Notes: a model not told the origin generated them from the sequence alone. 64,000 nt of DNA from Palsa-504 sp050011155 (GCA_050011155.1 JBEKJP010000086.1:1-64000), one strand, 5' to 3'; counted from the first letter of the stretch, positions 32,575 through 41,148 are shown. Made by a program: numbers and translations.

Positions 32575-33036
32575 CTAGCCTGCCGGCCTGAGCGGGAGCG
32601 GAGACTGCACCTCGACCCCCAGTGCGGTCTCCGCCAGTGACAGGAAGGTCTCCGCATCCCGCAGCAGGTCATCGGCCTCACGCGCCGACGCGGCGCGAGG
32701 CAGCCCCGCCTCAGCGGCCGCGCGCTTGCCGGCCCCGGCCGCGAAGTAGGCGGCCCACTCGGTCAGAGCAGGCTCCACCTGGGGCAGCAGTTCCCACACG
32801 CTGTGCGGCTTCCGGCGGCGCGACCGCGGTTCCCCTCGCGCCGCCACCACGGCCGCCGCGGCGCGCAGCGCCGCCAGGTGGGCCGTGACGTACCGGGCAC
32901 CAGGTGCCGACTCGTCCGCCGCCTCCGCGAGCCCCCGCCGCGCGGACTGGAGCATGCTGAGCACGGTCGGTGCCACCCCTGGATGCCGAGGGCTCATGCC
33001 GCCCAGGCCCATCCGCATCTCCGCTGTGTTCACCAT
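32575..33036 (-). CDS. SAV_6107-like HEPN domain protein
   Basis: The 153-aa, mostly helical protein resembles the actinobacterial SAV_6107 HEPN family in PTVLSMLQSARRGLAEAA, GARYVTAHLAALRAAAAVVAARG, WELLPQVEPALTEWAAYFAAGAGKRAAAEAG and SAREADDLLRDAETFLSLAE. HEPN proteins are often RNases or nucleotide-binding partners, but no RxxxxH catalytic motif is evident, so function is unknown. The start may instead be ATG at 33012 (GGAG six nt upstream). It converges with bldD 12 nt away and has no minimal nucleotidyltransferase partner nearby. Confidence 0.7.
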   Translation of the reverse strand: MVNTAEMRMGLGGMSPRHPGVAPTVLSMLQSARRGLAEAADESAPGARYVTAHLAALRAAAAVVAARGEPRSRRRKPHSVWELLPQVEPALTEWAAYFAAGAGKRAAAEAGLPRAASAREADDLLRDAETFLSLAETALGVEVQSPLPLRPAG

Positions 33037-33394
33037 GGCCCTTCATCTCCTCTTCTGGCCGGCGAGGCGAGAGGCTCCCCCGCACCCCATCCGGCCGATG
33101 CTGCTCCATCTATTCGAACCTAAATTCGTTCGGATGTCCAGTCGTCTTCGATGTCTGTTCGAAGATAGCGCGCGGGTCTGACATTTTGATCCTGCCGTCG
33201 GGCCGCCAGGGACCGCTGATTCGCCAGTTCCCGGTGGCATGAGGGTGGCTGTTCGAGTCAGCTGCGTCGACCAGGCGCGCCTGCGCACCAACCTCACCGA
33301 TTCCCGCCCGCACCATCACCCCCATCACCCCCATCACCCCCGCCCGGCAGCCCGCGGCATCGCGCTTATACAGCACCGGTGTGCCATCGGTGCT

Positions 33395-33421
33395 GCTCTA
33401 GGTGACCCAATGTGCCACCGG
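33395..33421 (+). repeat. Outer direct repeat, left copy
   Basis: GCTCTAGGTGACCC followed by AATGTGCCACCGG matches 35830-35856 at 24 of 27 positions in the same orientation, 2.4 kb apart, bracketing the transposase and its inverted repeats. Confidence 0.75.
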
Positions 33422-33469
33422 TGCGGTCCCCACGACGGCCGCGCAGCCCCTACGACGGCCGCAGCAGCC

Positions 33470-33572
33470 GCGAGAGCACCACCCGCCACATGAGGCGCAA
33501 ACTTATCCGCCCAGCTGGAAGTTAACGGGGCTGATCCGGGTTACCGGTCCGATCCGGGACCCGGGGGTACCA
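33470..33572 (+). repeat. Partial third copy of the flanking repeat
   Basis: CGCGAGAGCACCACC...CGCAAACTTATCCGC...AAGTTAACGGGGCTGATCCGGG is similar to 33730-33815 (GCGGGAGCACCACC...CGCAAACCTGCACGC...AAGTTAACCGGGTGGATCGGGG) in direct orientation. Confidence 0.55.
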
Positions 33573-33626
33573 GATCCACCCCGTAACCCGGATCCACCCC
33601 GTTCCGCGGCCAGGGACGACGCATCA

Positions 33627-33836
33627 CGTGCCTTTCGGGGGCTGTTGCAGGATTGGTTGCTCATGGGTCTGGTGCGGGCCGGCTGGCGCATGACGCCCGT
33701 GCCATGACGCCCGTGCCATGCCCGCCAAGCGCGGGAGCACCACCAGCCGCAAACCTGCACGCGCAGTGGCAAGTTAACCGGGTGGATCGGGGCTTCCGGG
33801 TGATTTCGGGGGACCATGGAGACTGTCGCTTAACTC
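33627..33836 (+). repeat. Left arm of a long imperfect inverted repeat around the IS
   Basis: Shared blocks with the reverse complement of 35589-35783, in order: CGGGGG-C-GTTGCAGGAT, TCATGG-GTCT, GGCTGGCG, GGTGATTT, ACCATGGAG and CTGTCGC(T/A)TAACTC. The blocks are separated by diverged stretches. Confidence 0.65.
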
Positions 33837-35600
33837 CAGGATCTGGGGTGGCACGCTAATGCCGCGGCTGCGGAACGCCACGCTGTACCCCGCGTGGTAC
33901 CCGCGTGCTGCTCTCCGGGGCCTCCGGTAAGCCGTACGGGCCTGGTCAGGCTGTGGCGCGGACTGCGGTTCGCTGCCGGGCGCTGATGGCCTTGAGCAGG
34001 TTGTGGCTGATGGCCCACAGGTGCAGTTCGAGGTCGACTTTGGTGCCGCGGTAGTTCAGGTGCCGGCCCAGGCGGGCGAACAGCTGGGCGAAGACGGGCT
34101 CGATGATCGCGCCGCGCTGCTTGTACAAGGCCTTGCCTTCGGGGGTGTCCAGCCGGGCGGCCATCTGCTGCCACGATGGCATCATGGCGGCGGGGGCGTA
34201 TCCTTCGGTGCCGCGGCCGGCCTGCCGGGACTCGCGGGTGAGGGCGACGTACAGCTCTGCCTGGCAGGGGGCGGTGAAGTTGGCGTCGCTGGCGTACCCG
34301 GCGTCCCGCAGGGCCTTGCCGATCGGGCTGGTGATCCCGGCGGCGGCCAGCACGGCGCTGGCCCTGGCCAGCAGCGGGTGCAGGGCATTGGTGTCAGAGG
34401 GGCTGTCGTGGGTGCCGATGGCCAGGATCACCTGCTTCTTGCAGGCGATGGCCTGGGCGTTGTACAGCTGGTCGAAGCCGCCTTTCTTCAGCGGCATGAC
34501 CCGGCTGCCCGGGTCGGTGAGGTTGACCTTCAGCTCCGGGGCCGGCGCGGCGGCCGCCGCGCCGGCAGCCGCGGCGGCCTTGTCCCGCAGCCGCCGGGCC
34601 ACGGCCTGCACGCGGCGCACGTCCCGGTTGTCCTGCGGGGCCACCGGAGCCCCGCCGCTGGGCTTCTTGCCCGGCGGGCACGCCGCCGCCCGCGCCGCGT
34701 ACGCGTCCGCTTTAGCGGCCGCCACGGCGAACAGCCGCGCGGCCTCGGCTTCCTTGCCCTCTGCCCGCCCGGCCAGCCGGTCCGCCCTGGCCCGCTGCTT
34801 GTCCCCGGCCTGCTCCGCCCGGGCCGCGGTACCGGCGTCCAGCCGCTCCTTCGCCTGGCGGCGGCGGGCCAGCGTCTGCGCCGTCCGCTTGCGCCCCGGC
34901 CCGGCGCCCGGGCCGGTGTCCTGCGGCCTCGCGCTGCCCGCTGCGTCATCGGCGGCGTCAGCGGCCAGGTGCTGCTCCACCCACAGCGCGACCTCCGCGG
35001 CGATGACCTCTTCCAGCGCGGCGATCCCGGCCTCCAGCCCGGCCGCCGTCACGTTGGCCGCCATCGACGCCGACGCCTTCACCTTCGTCCCGTCCCCGGC
35101 CACCACATCCACGCTGACCAGGCCCTCCCGCGCGCACGCCGTCACCGAGGACGCCAGCAGGGCCTTCAGCTCCTGCTCGTGACGGCAGGCGAACCGGGCG
35201 GTCGTGGCATGATCGGGATGCAGGTTCCCGCAGATCACCCGGGCCCCCACATCATCGAAGGTGGCCATCTCGATCCCCCGCGAGGACCGGATCCCCTTGC
35301 AGTAGCAGTACATCACCAGCGTCACCATCATCGCCGGGTCATACGCCGGCCGGCCCTGCCCGTCAGCCCGGTACCGGGCCTCGAACCCCGCCAGGTCCAG
35401 CTCGGCGGCCAGCTTCAGCAGCGCCCACGCCAGATGCCGCTCCGGCAGCCAGGCCCGCGCATCCGGCGGCATCAGATATCCCTGATCCGCGCTGTCAGCT
35501 TTCCTGAAATGCCGTCCCATGACAGCATTTTCCCAGCCCAGGACACATAAAGCCTGGTGACACGCCGCCCTTGACAAATCAGGACGAAGAGTTATGCGAC
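33830..35600 (-). mobile_element. IS1182-family insertion sequence
   Basis: The core element comprises one transposase gene between CTGTCGCTTAACTC (left, about 33830) and its inverted counterpart GAGTTATGCGACAG (right, about 35590-35603), the likely terminal inverted repeats. Similarity between the flanks continues outward for ~200 bp on both sides, so the true ends could lie further out. No clear target duplication touches these termini. Confidence 0.65.
33946..35520 (-). CDS. IS1182-family transposase
   Basis: The 524-aa DDE transposase begins MGRHFRKADSADQGYLMPPDARAWLPERHLAW and has DGQGRPAYDPAMMVTLVMYCYCKGIRSSRGIE, the N-terminal DUF772-like signature. VVAGDGTKVKASAS holds the first catalytic Asp. 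An Ala/Arg-rich coiled insert (about residues 180-330) follows, then VMPLKKGGFDQLYNAQAI, DAGYASDANF and the C-terminal KQRGAIIEPVFAQLFARLGRHLNYRG with the Glu region. The ATG at 35520 with GGGAAAA upstream is preferred over the longer frame. It looks intact and may be active. Confidence 0.9.
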   Translation of the reverse strand: MGRHFRKADSADQGYLMPPDARAWLPERHLAWALLKLAAELDLAGFEARYRADGQGRPAYDPAMMVTLVMYCYCKGIRSSRGIEMATFDDVGARVICGNLHPDHATTARFACRHEQELKALLASSVTACAREGLVSVDVVAGDGTKVKASASMAANVTAAGLEAGIAALEEVIAAEVALWVEQHLAADAADDAAGSARPQDTGPGAGPGRKRTAQTLARRRQAKERLDAGTAARAEQAGDKQRARADRLAGRAEGKEAEAARLFAVAAAKADAYAARAAACPPGKKPSGGAPVAPQDNRDVRRVQAVARRLRDKAAAAAGAAAAAPAPELKVNLTDPGSRVMPLKKGGFDQLYNAQAIACKKQVILAIGTHDSPSDTNALHPLLARASAVLAAAGITSPIGKALRDAGYASDANFTAPCQAELYVALTRESRQAGRGTEGYAPAAMMPSWQQMAARLDTPEGKALYKQRGAIIEPVFAQLFARLGRHLNYRGTKVDLELHLWAISHNLLKAISARQRTAVRATA

Positions 35601-35783
35601 AGCCTCCATCCTCCATGGTGCACCAAAATCACCCCGGAGCCCGAACTCACCCCGCTAATCCCGCCGGACAGCGCACCACCAGCCCCCCAGGCCACCACAG
35701 CGTCCAGCCGCACGCCAGCCAGCCAGCCAAGAGACACCATGATCCTGCAACGGCCCCCCGGGCACCGCGATACCCGAGAGGCG
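35589..35783 (-). repeat. Right arm of the long imperfect inverted repeat
   Basis: The reverse complement reads GTGCCCGGGGGGCCGTTGCAGG at its outer end and GGTGATTTTGGTGCACCATGG then CTGTCGCATAACTC at its inner end. This is the counterpart of 33627-33836. Confidence 0.65.
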
Positions 35784-35829
35784 CGCTGGCCGGGCCGCCC
35801 CTGCGAACGGACCCGGCGTGCCACCGGAC

Positions 35830-35856
35830 GCTCTAGGTGACCCGGTGTGCCACTGG
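35830..35856 (+). repeat. Outer direct repeat, right copy
   Basis: GCTCTAGGTGACCC followed by GGTGTGCCACTGG; 24 of 27 positions match the left copy at 33395-33421. Confidence 0.75.
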
Positions 35857-36009
35857 GGCTAGATGCGGCCGCCGGGGGCGGCTGGGACGTGCGGCTGCGG
35901 GGATCAGCGGGCACGCGTGGGTGTTATGGCGCGTTGTACCGGCACGATGAGGATCGGGGACCATTTGCGCGCAACGCTAGTGTTTGTGCGAAAGGCCCCC
36001 CGGGGCCGG

Positions 36010-36015
36010 TATTTT
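36010..36015 (+). promoter_or_regulatory. -10 element TATTTT, leaderless candidate for the GH2 gene
   Basis: TATTTT is followed by 6 nt and a GTG at 36022. TTGTGC 20 nt upstream (35984-35989) is a poorly spaced -35. Confidence 0.4.
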
Positions 36016-36021
36016 AATCGC

Positions 36022-39000
36022 GTGCCATCCCGCCTGCCCGCCACCGATGACGGGAGCGGGAGGCCATTCACCACGGAGCTGGGCAGCGACGGTAGCGAGG
36101 AGATGACCTGGGCCGCGGTCACGGCTGACGGCACCGCCGACGCGGGCGATTCACCTGCGGATACGCGGGATAGCCGCGCTGAGACTGGGCCCCCTGAGGC
36201 TGCTGAGGTTCCAAGCGAGCAGGACCGATCGCTCCAGGAAGACGGCGCGGCGGAGAACAGCGTAACCAGGCCGGGCGACGCGCCTAGCGCGGCGGGCACG
36301 CCCCCGGCGGGTGAGACGGGCCGGTGGTTCCGGCCGACCGCGAACAAGACCGGGTTCCTGACCCCGCCCGGGGACGAGCCGCCCGACCTGGACGACACCG
36401 CGCCCCGGCCGCCCGGACCGGGACGGCCGAAGCAGTCGGGCGAGCCGACCGAGCCGCGGCCGAAGCAGTCAGGTGGGCCAAGTGCGCCGCAGCCACCAGC
36501 ACCAGCACCAGCACCAGCACCAGCACCAGCACCAGCACCAGCACCAGCGGAAACTGTACTGGCCGGACCGGCGGGGGCAGAACCGGCGCGACTGCTCACC
36601 CAGCCGGCGCCGCCGGGACCGCCGGTGCCGCCGCGTCCGGGCGGGCCGCGCCTGCCGGGCCGGACGAGGCTGCCGCGCCCGGGCCGCTGGGCCGGGAACA
36701 GCGAGCGGGCCGGGACGGACGAAGGGCCCGAGGATGCCGAGGCCGCGACCAGGCGCCGGATCTCCCGCCGCGCCATGCTGCAGGCCGGCCTGATCGGGGG
36801 CGCCGGAGTCGCCGCGCTGCCGCTGCTCGCGCTGGTCGGCGGCATGGACCGGACGAACGAGGCACCCACCAGCCTGTCCTTCGCGATGAACACCAACTGG
36901 CTGTTCGGCGGGCAGTACACGGCGGGCTCGGAGAGCAGCTTCTACGACGACAGCAACTTCGCGCCGGTCACGCTGCCGCACACGGTCACCCCGCTGTCCT
37001 GGCAGAACTGGGACTACAACGCCTGGCAGCAGGTGTGGATCTACCGGCGTCACTTCACCGGCGGGCACCTGCTCGACGCCAAGCGCCCGGGAAACCGGAT
37101 CCTGGTCGACTTCGAAGGGGTCATGGTCAACGCCTCGGTGGCGATCAACGACCAGGTGGTCGCCACCCATCAGGGCGGTTACCTGCCCTTCTCGGCCGAA
37201 CTCACCGGAAAGGTCACCACCGGAGATAATCTGCTCGCGGTCGTGGTGGACTCGCGCTGCCTGCCGGTACCGCCGGTCGGCGTGGGGCGCGGCCCGAAGA
37301 GCGTCGACTTCTACCAGCCGGGCGGCATCTACCGGGATGTCCAGCTGCGGGTGCTCCCGGAGGTGTTCCTCTCCGATCTGTGGGCCCAGCCGGCCGACGT
37401 GCTCAGCTCGCAGCCCCGGGTGGACATCGAATGCGCCGTGGACTCGGCTGCCACGAAGGACGCCTCGGGCACGCTGCTCGTCCAGCTGTTCGACGGGCAG
37501 ACCCAGCTCGCGACGCAGGTCGTCCCGGTGAAGACCGGATCGCCCGGGGTCAGTACGGCCAAGCTGAGCCTGACCGGGTTCGGGCCGGTCAGGCTGTGGT
37601 CGCCGGACAGCCCCACGCTGTACACGGTCGAGGCCACGCTGAACTTCCCCGGTATCGGCACCCACATGCTGTCCAAGCGGATCGGGTTCCGGGAGGTCTC
37701 CTTCCAGGCCGGCGGCTTCTACCTGAACGGGCAGCGGCTGCAGCTGTTCGGGCTCAACCGGCACCAGCTCTACCCGTACGCCGGCATGGCCATGCCCGCC
37801 CGGGTGCAGCGCAAGGACGCCGAGATCCTCAAGAACGAGTTCAACTGCAACATGGTGCGCTGCTCGCACTACCCCCAGTCCCCGGCCTTCCTCGATGCCT
37901 GCGACGAGCTTGGCCTGCTGGTGTGGGAGGAGGCGCCCGGCTGGCACAACGTGAGCGTCACGCCGGACTGGCAGAACCTCGTGCTGCAGGACGTCCGCGA
38001 CATGGTGGTCAGGGACCGGAGCCGCCCCTCGGTGGTCATCTGGGGCACCAGGCTCAACGAGACCCAGGACTACCCGGATCTGTGGGCCGACACCAGGAAG
38101 GCGGCCCGGGAGCTCGACCCGACGCGGTCGAGTTCGGGGGCGATGGCGTTCCACGACGACGCCGACTGGGAGGAGGACGTCTTCGCCTACAACGACTACG
38201 CGACCGACGACCAGACCGGCAACGTCACGCTCAAGTCGCCGTTCCCCGGGTTGCCGTACCTGGTCACCGAGGCGGTCGGGGTGGAATCGGTCAAGCCGCA
38301 GCACTTCGCCTGGACGGACCCGCCGGCCTGGCTGGCCCGGCAGGCCGCCCTGCACGGGCAGGCGCACAACCAGGCCAGGTCCAACACCGACTACTCCGGC
38401 CTGCTGGCCTGGGCCGGGTTCGACTACAGTTCGCTGCTCGGGCCGGGCCCCTACGACATCAAGTGGGCCGGGGTGGCAGACGGTTTCCGGGTACCCAAGC
38501 CCGGTGCCGCCATCTACCAGTCTCAGGGCGACCCGGCCGTACGCCCGGTCATCATCCCGGTGTTCTTCTGGGAGGCCGGCGGGGCCGTGCCCGCGCCGTC
38601 CCCGGCCGCGATGATCGCCAGCAACTGCGAGCGGCTCGAGGTCTTCATCGGCGGCTTGCACGTGACCAGCGTCCTGCCCGCCTTCGACTCGCCGCTGTAC
38701 CGCAACCTAGCTCATCCGCCCTTCCTGGTCCCGCTGCCCGCGAAGCTGCCGAACCCGACCCCGGACCTGCTCGTCGAGGGCTTCGCCGACGGCCGCCAGG
38801 TCGCCGAGCTGCGGATGTCGGCCCGCCCGGCCAGCGACTCGTTCGGCCTGACGGTGGACGATATGGTCATCACGGCCGACGGCTCGGATGCGACCCGGGC
38901 CGTCTTCCGCGCTACCGACGCGCACGGCAATCAGCGCAGGTTCGGCAGCGGCCAGGTGAGCTTGGCCCTGTCCGGGCCGGCCACGCTGGTGGGCGACAAC

Positions 39001-39162
39001 CCGTTCGAGTTCGGCCGGTACGGCGGGCTCGGCGCGGTGTGGATCCGCTCGCAGGCGGGCCGGCCGGGCGCGATTACGCTGACCGCGAGCCATCCGCGGC
39101 TCGGTCAGGCCGAGGTACAGCTCCGGGCCGAGCAGGCCAAGACCGCCGGCGAGCTAGCCTGA
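36022..39162 (+). CDS. Glycoside hydrolase family 2 protein (beta-galactosidase/glucuronidase-like), membrane-anchored or Tat-exported
   Basis: About 1046 aa. Residues 1-243 are Pro/Ala/Gly-rich and disordered, including an Ala-Pro run. At about 244-275 RRRISRRAMLQAG plus a hydrophobic stretch looks like a Tat signal or N-in anchor. From about 285 the GH2 order follows: jelly-roll sugar-binding domain (FYDDSNFAPVTLPHTVTP, VWIYRRHF), Ig-like domain (RLWSPDSPTLYTVEATL), TIM barrel with RGFN-like LFGLNRHQLYPYAGMAM, acid/base Glu in VIWGTRLNETQD and probable nucleophile Glu in YLVTEAVG. A C-terminal Ig-like region ends it. The substrate is unknown. The start is uncertain (alternative ATG 36100). 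The GNAT gene follows. Confidence 0.85.
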   Translation: MPSRLPATDDGSGRPFTTELGSDGSEEMTWAAVTADGTADAGDSPADTRDSRAETGPPEAAEVPSEQDRSLQEDGAAENSVTRPGDAPSAAGTPPAGETGRWFRPTANKTGFLTPPGDEPPDLDDTAPRPPGPGRPKQSGEPTEPRPKQSGGPSAPQPPAPAPAPAPAPAPAPAPAETVLAGPAGAEPARLLTQPAPPGPPVPPRPGGPRLPGRTRLPRPGRWAGNSERAGTDEGPEDAEAATRRRISRRAMLQAGLIGGAGVAALPLLALVGGMDRTNEAPTSLSFAMNTNWLFGGQYTAGSESSFYDDSNFAPVTLPHTVTPLSWQNWDYNAWQQVWIYRRHFTGGHLLDAKRPGNRILVDFEGVMVNASVAINDQVVATHQGGYLPFSAELTGKVTTGDNLLAVVVDSRCLPVPPVGVGRGPKSVDFYQPGGIYRDVQLRVLPEVFLSDLWAQPADVLSSQPRVDIECAVDSAATKDASGTLLVQLFDGQTQLATQVVPVKTGSPGVSTAKLSLTGFGPVRLWSPDSPTLYTVEATLNFPGIGTHMLSKRIGFREVSFQAGGFYLNGQRLQLFGLNRHQLYPYAGMAMPARVQRKDAEILKNEFNCNMVRCSHYPQSPAFLDACDELGLLVWEEAPGWHNVSVTPDWQNLVLQDVRDMVVRDRSRPSVVIWGTRLNETQDYPDLWADTRKAARELDPTRSSSGAMAFHDDADWEEDVFAYNDYATDDQTGNVTLKSPFPGLPYLVTEAVGVESVKPQHFAWTDPPAWLARQAALHGQAHNQARSNTDYSGLLAWAGFDYSSLLGPGPYDIKWAGVADGFRVPKPGAAIYQSQGDPAVRPVIIPVFFWEAGGAVPAPSPAAMIASNCERLEVFIGGLHVTSVLPAFDSPLYRNLAHPPFLVPLPAKLPNPTPDLLVEGFADGRQVAELRMSARPASDSFGLTVDDMVITADGSDATRAVFRATDAHGNQRRFGSGQVSLALSGPATLVGDNPFEFGRYGGLGAVWIRSQAGRPGAITLTASHPRLGQAEVQLRAEQAKTAGELA
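36495..36548 (+). repeat. Hexamer ACCAGC x9 in the GH2 gene
   Basis: Nine ACCAGC units encode the Ala-Pro run in the disordered N-terminal part. Confidence 0.9.
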
Positions 39163-39257
39163 CCCAGGGAGGGCGCGTGAGTCGGCGGACGTGGCACCTG
39201 TTCCGGGCGCTGAACCCGGCCCGTTCGGCATCATCGTCGTCTCCTAAGCTATCGAGG

Positions 39258-39848
39258 ATGCGCCGGACGCCCGTGGTCTCCGTTTCTGAGCTGAACCCGG
39301 CCGGGTTCACCGCCCACCTCGACCAGTTGCTCGCGGTGTACGCGGCGGCCATGCGGCCGCCGCCCGAGCTGCTGGCGGGCCGCCGGGCGATCATGGCCGG
39401 GCACGCCGCCAACCCGGGTTTCCGCGCGCTGGCGGTCACCGACGACGCGACCGGCCAGGCGGCCGGATTCGGCTACGGATTTCACGGCGGCCCCGGCCAG
39501 TGGTGGCACGACACGGTGAACCGGGCGCTGATCGCCGCCAGCGGCGGCGCGGTCGCGGCCGCCTGGCTCGGCGACTCGTTCGAGGTCGCCGAGCTGCACG
39601 TGGCACCGGACTACCAGGGCCGCGGGGTGGGCGCCGGCCTGCTGCTGCGGCTGACCTCGGGGCGGCCCGAACGGACCGCGCTGCTGTCCACCCGGGATGC
39701 CGACACCCCGGCGCGGCGGCTCTACCGCGGGACGGGCTTCACCGACCTGCTGACCGCGTTCCGCTTCTTTCCCGGCGGCGACCCGCCCTACGCCGTGATG
39801 GGCGCCGAGCTGCCGCTGCGGGAGCGCTCCCCCAGCCCCAGCCGCTGA
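39258..39848 (+). CDS. GNAT-family N-acetyltransferase
   Basis: The 196-aa protein has the GNAT acetyl-CoA loop in VAELHVAPDYQGRGVGAGLLLRL, with RALAVTDDATGQAAGFGYGF before it and the C-terminal ARRLYRGTGFTDLLTAFRFF. The substrate is unknown. The ATG at 39258 is supported by TAAGCT 7 nt upstream (leaderless). A GTG at 39177, with GGAGG and 15 nt after the GH2 stop, would add 27 poorly conserved-looking residues. The 3' end overlaps the convergent metF by 61 bp. Confidence 0.85.
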   Translation: MRRTPVVSVSELNPAGFTAHLDQLLAVYAAAMRPPPELLAGRRAIMAGHAANPGFRALAVTDDATGQAAGFGYGFHGGPGQWWHDTVNRALIAASGGAVAAAWLGDSFEVAELHVAPDYQGRGVGAGLLLRLTSGRPERTALLSTRDADTPARRLYRGTGFTDLLTAFRFFPGGDPPYAVMGAELPLRERSPSPSR

Positions 39849-40762
39849 TAGATCTCGCGGGTCGCGCGGGACCAGTTGAGCGTGTAGAAGTGCAGGCCGG
39901 GCACGCCCTCGGCGAGGAGCCGCTCGCACATCCCGGCCGCGTAGTCCACGCCGATCTCGCGGACCGCGGCCCGGTCGCCGGCCACCGCCTGCAGGCGGTC
40001 CCACAGCCCGGCCGGGATCCGGCAGCCGCCGAGCTTGATCGCGTTCTCGATCACCCGCAGGCTGGTGACGGGCATGATGCCCGGAATGATCGGCACGTCG
40101 CAACCCTGAGCCAGGACCCGGTCCCGCAGCCGCAGGTAGTCCTCCGGGTAGAAGAACATGGTGGTGATCGCGAAATCCGCCCCGGCCCGGCACTTGGCCA
40201 CGAAGTAGCGCACGTCGGTCTCGAGATCGGGCGACCTCGGGTGCTTCTCGGGGAACGCGGCCACCCCGACGCAGAAGTCGCCGGCGGACCGGATCAGCCG
40301 GACCAGTTCGCCGGCGTAGCTCAGCCCGTCCGGGTGCGCGATCCAGTCGGCGTTCGGGTCGCCGGGCGGGTCGCCGCGCAGCGCGAGCACGTTGCGCACC
40401 CCGACCGCCGCGTAGGACCCGATCACCTGCCTGAGCTCGGCCACCGAGTGGTTCACCGCGGTGAAGTGGCCAACCGGGGTCAGCGTGGTCTCCTCGGCGA
40501 TCCGGCCGGTGACCCGGACAGTCCGGTCCCTGGTCGACCCGCCGGCCCCGTAGGTCACCGAGACGAAGGTCGGACGCAGCGGCTCGAGCTGCCTGATCGC
40601 CCGCCACAGCTGCTGTTCCTCGGCCTCGGTCTTGGGCGGCATGAACTCGAACGAGAACGCCTGCCCGCCGGACGCGAGCAGGTCACGGATCAGCGGTGAA
40701 TGCGGCGGGCTGGCGGCGTGCCTCGGCATCGCCGCCCCCCGCCGACGCGGACGCGGCGGCAT
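39788..40762 (-). CDS. metF: 5,10-Methylenetetrahydrofolate reductase
   Basis: MetF supplies methyl-tetrahydrofolate for methionine synthesis. The 324-aa flavin barrel has the N-terminal SFEFMPPKTEAEEQQLW with the catalytic Glu, VSVTYGAGGSTRDRT, VLALRGDPPGDPNADW, and FAITTMFFYPEDYLRL. The ATG at 40762 follows TAGGCT by 6 nt (leaderless); an ATG 11 codons in is possible. About 20 C-terminal residues lie in the overlap with the GNAT gene. Confidence 0.93.
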   Translation of the reverse strand: MPPRPRRRGAAMPRHAASPPHSPLIRDLLASGGQAFSFEFMPPKTEAEEQQLWRAIRQLEPLRPTFVSVTYGAGGSTRDRTVRVTGRIAEETTLTPVGHFTAVNHSVAELRQVIGSYAAVGVRNVLALRGDPPGDPNADWIAHPDGLSYAGELVRLIRSAGDFCVGVAAFPEKHPRSPDLETDVRYFVAKCRAGADFAITTMFFYPEDYLRLRDRVLAQGCDVPIIPGIMPVTSLRVIENAIKLGGCRIPAGLWDRLQAVAGDRAAVREIGVDYAAGMCERLLAEGVPGLHFYTLNWSRATREIYQRLGLGERSRSGSSAPITA

Positions 40763-40768
40763 GGAGCT

Positions 40769-40774
40769 AGCCTA
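40769..40774 (-). promoter_or_regulatory. -10 element TAGGCT, leaderless for metF
   Basis: TAGGCT then AGCTCC (6 nt) then the ATG at 40762. No convincing -35 was seen. Confidence 0.4.
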
Positions 40775-40785
40775 GCCGCTCCCGG

Positions 40786-41148
40786 TTAGAACGCGAGGGC
40801 CTGCGCCCGGCGGTTCACCTCGGTAGCCCGGTGCTTGGCGATCGCGTCGATCGGCCTGCCGGGCAGCGAATCGTCGGCCGTGAACAGCCAGCGCAGCGCC
40901 TCCAGCTCGTCGAAGCCGCAGTCGAAGATCAGGGTCAGCGTCCCGCACAGGCCCTTGACGATCTGGTTGCCGTCGAGGAAGGCGGAGGGTACCGCGAGCC
41001 GCCCCTCGGGGCGGGTCACGGCGAGAAGCTTGCGATCACGCAAGAGCTGCTTCACTCGACCGGCGGGCATGCCGAGCTGGTCGGCTACCTCGGGTAGTGA
41101 CAGCCATTCGCCGACGAGAGTGTCGGTCGTGGGGTCAATCTGTGCCAC
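40786..41148 (-). CDS. Rv2175c-like DNA-binding protein
   Basis: The 120-aa protein has an N-terminal helix-turn-helix (EWLSLPEVADQLGMPAGRVKQLLRDRKLLAV) and the C-terminal Rv2175c domain (PSAFLDGNQIVKGLCGTLTLIFDCGFDELEALRWLFTADDSLPGRPIDAI). In M. tuberculosis the homologue binds DNA and is phosphorylated by PknL, encoded next to it. A PknL-like kinase lies 1.4 kb away here. GTG at 41148 is chosen; a TTG at 41181, closer to the AGGGG ribosome-like site, would add 11 residues. A perfect palindrome lies just upstream. Confidence 0.85.
   Translation of the reverse strand: MAQIDPTTDTLVGEWLSLPEVADQLGMPAGRVKQLLRDRKLLAVTRPEGRLAVPSAFLDGNQIVKGLCGTLTLIFDCGFDELEALRWLFTADDSLPGRPIDAIAKHRATEVNRRAQALAF

Larger units (their letters stand above)
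33037..33945. other. Non-coding region left of the transposase
   Basis: No gene is supported. The first 200 nt hold the HEPN promoter region with ATTCGAAC/ATTCGTTC half-repeats (about 33113-33132) and GTTCGAA (33159). From about 33300 on there are short CCCCCATCA repeats, the outer direct repeat (33395-33421), a partial repeat copy (33470-33572) and the left inverted repeat (33627-33836). Confidence 0.5.
35521..36021. other. Non-coding region between the IS and the GH2 gene
   Basis: No gene was found. It contains the right inverted repeat arm (35589-35783), the right outer direct repeat (35830-35856) and, at its end, the candidate promoter of the GH2 gene. Confidence 0.5.

Noticed and set aside
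33113..33165. Possible LexA/SOS box (GAAC...GTTC) upstream of the HEPN gene
   Set aside because: Spacing between GAAC and GTTC is 8 nt, not the 4 nt of the actinobacterial SOS box, and no single full site is present.
33299..33340. CCCCCATCA short repeats as a CRISPR array
   Set aside because: Only three ~9-bp units without spacers; a simple microsatellite.
35863..36021. GH2 gene starting at 35863
   Set aside because: It would run through the outer direct repeat and non-coding sequence; no ribosome site or promoter supports it, whereas TATTTT fits the GTG at 36022.
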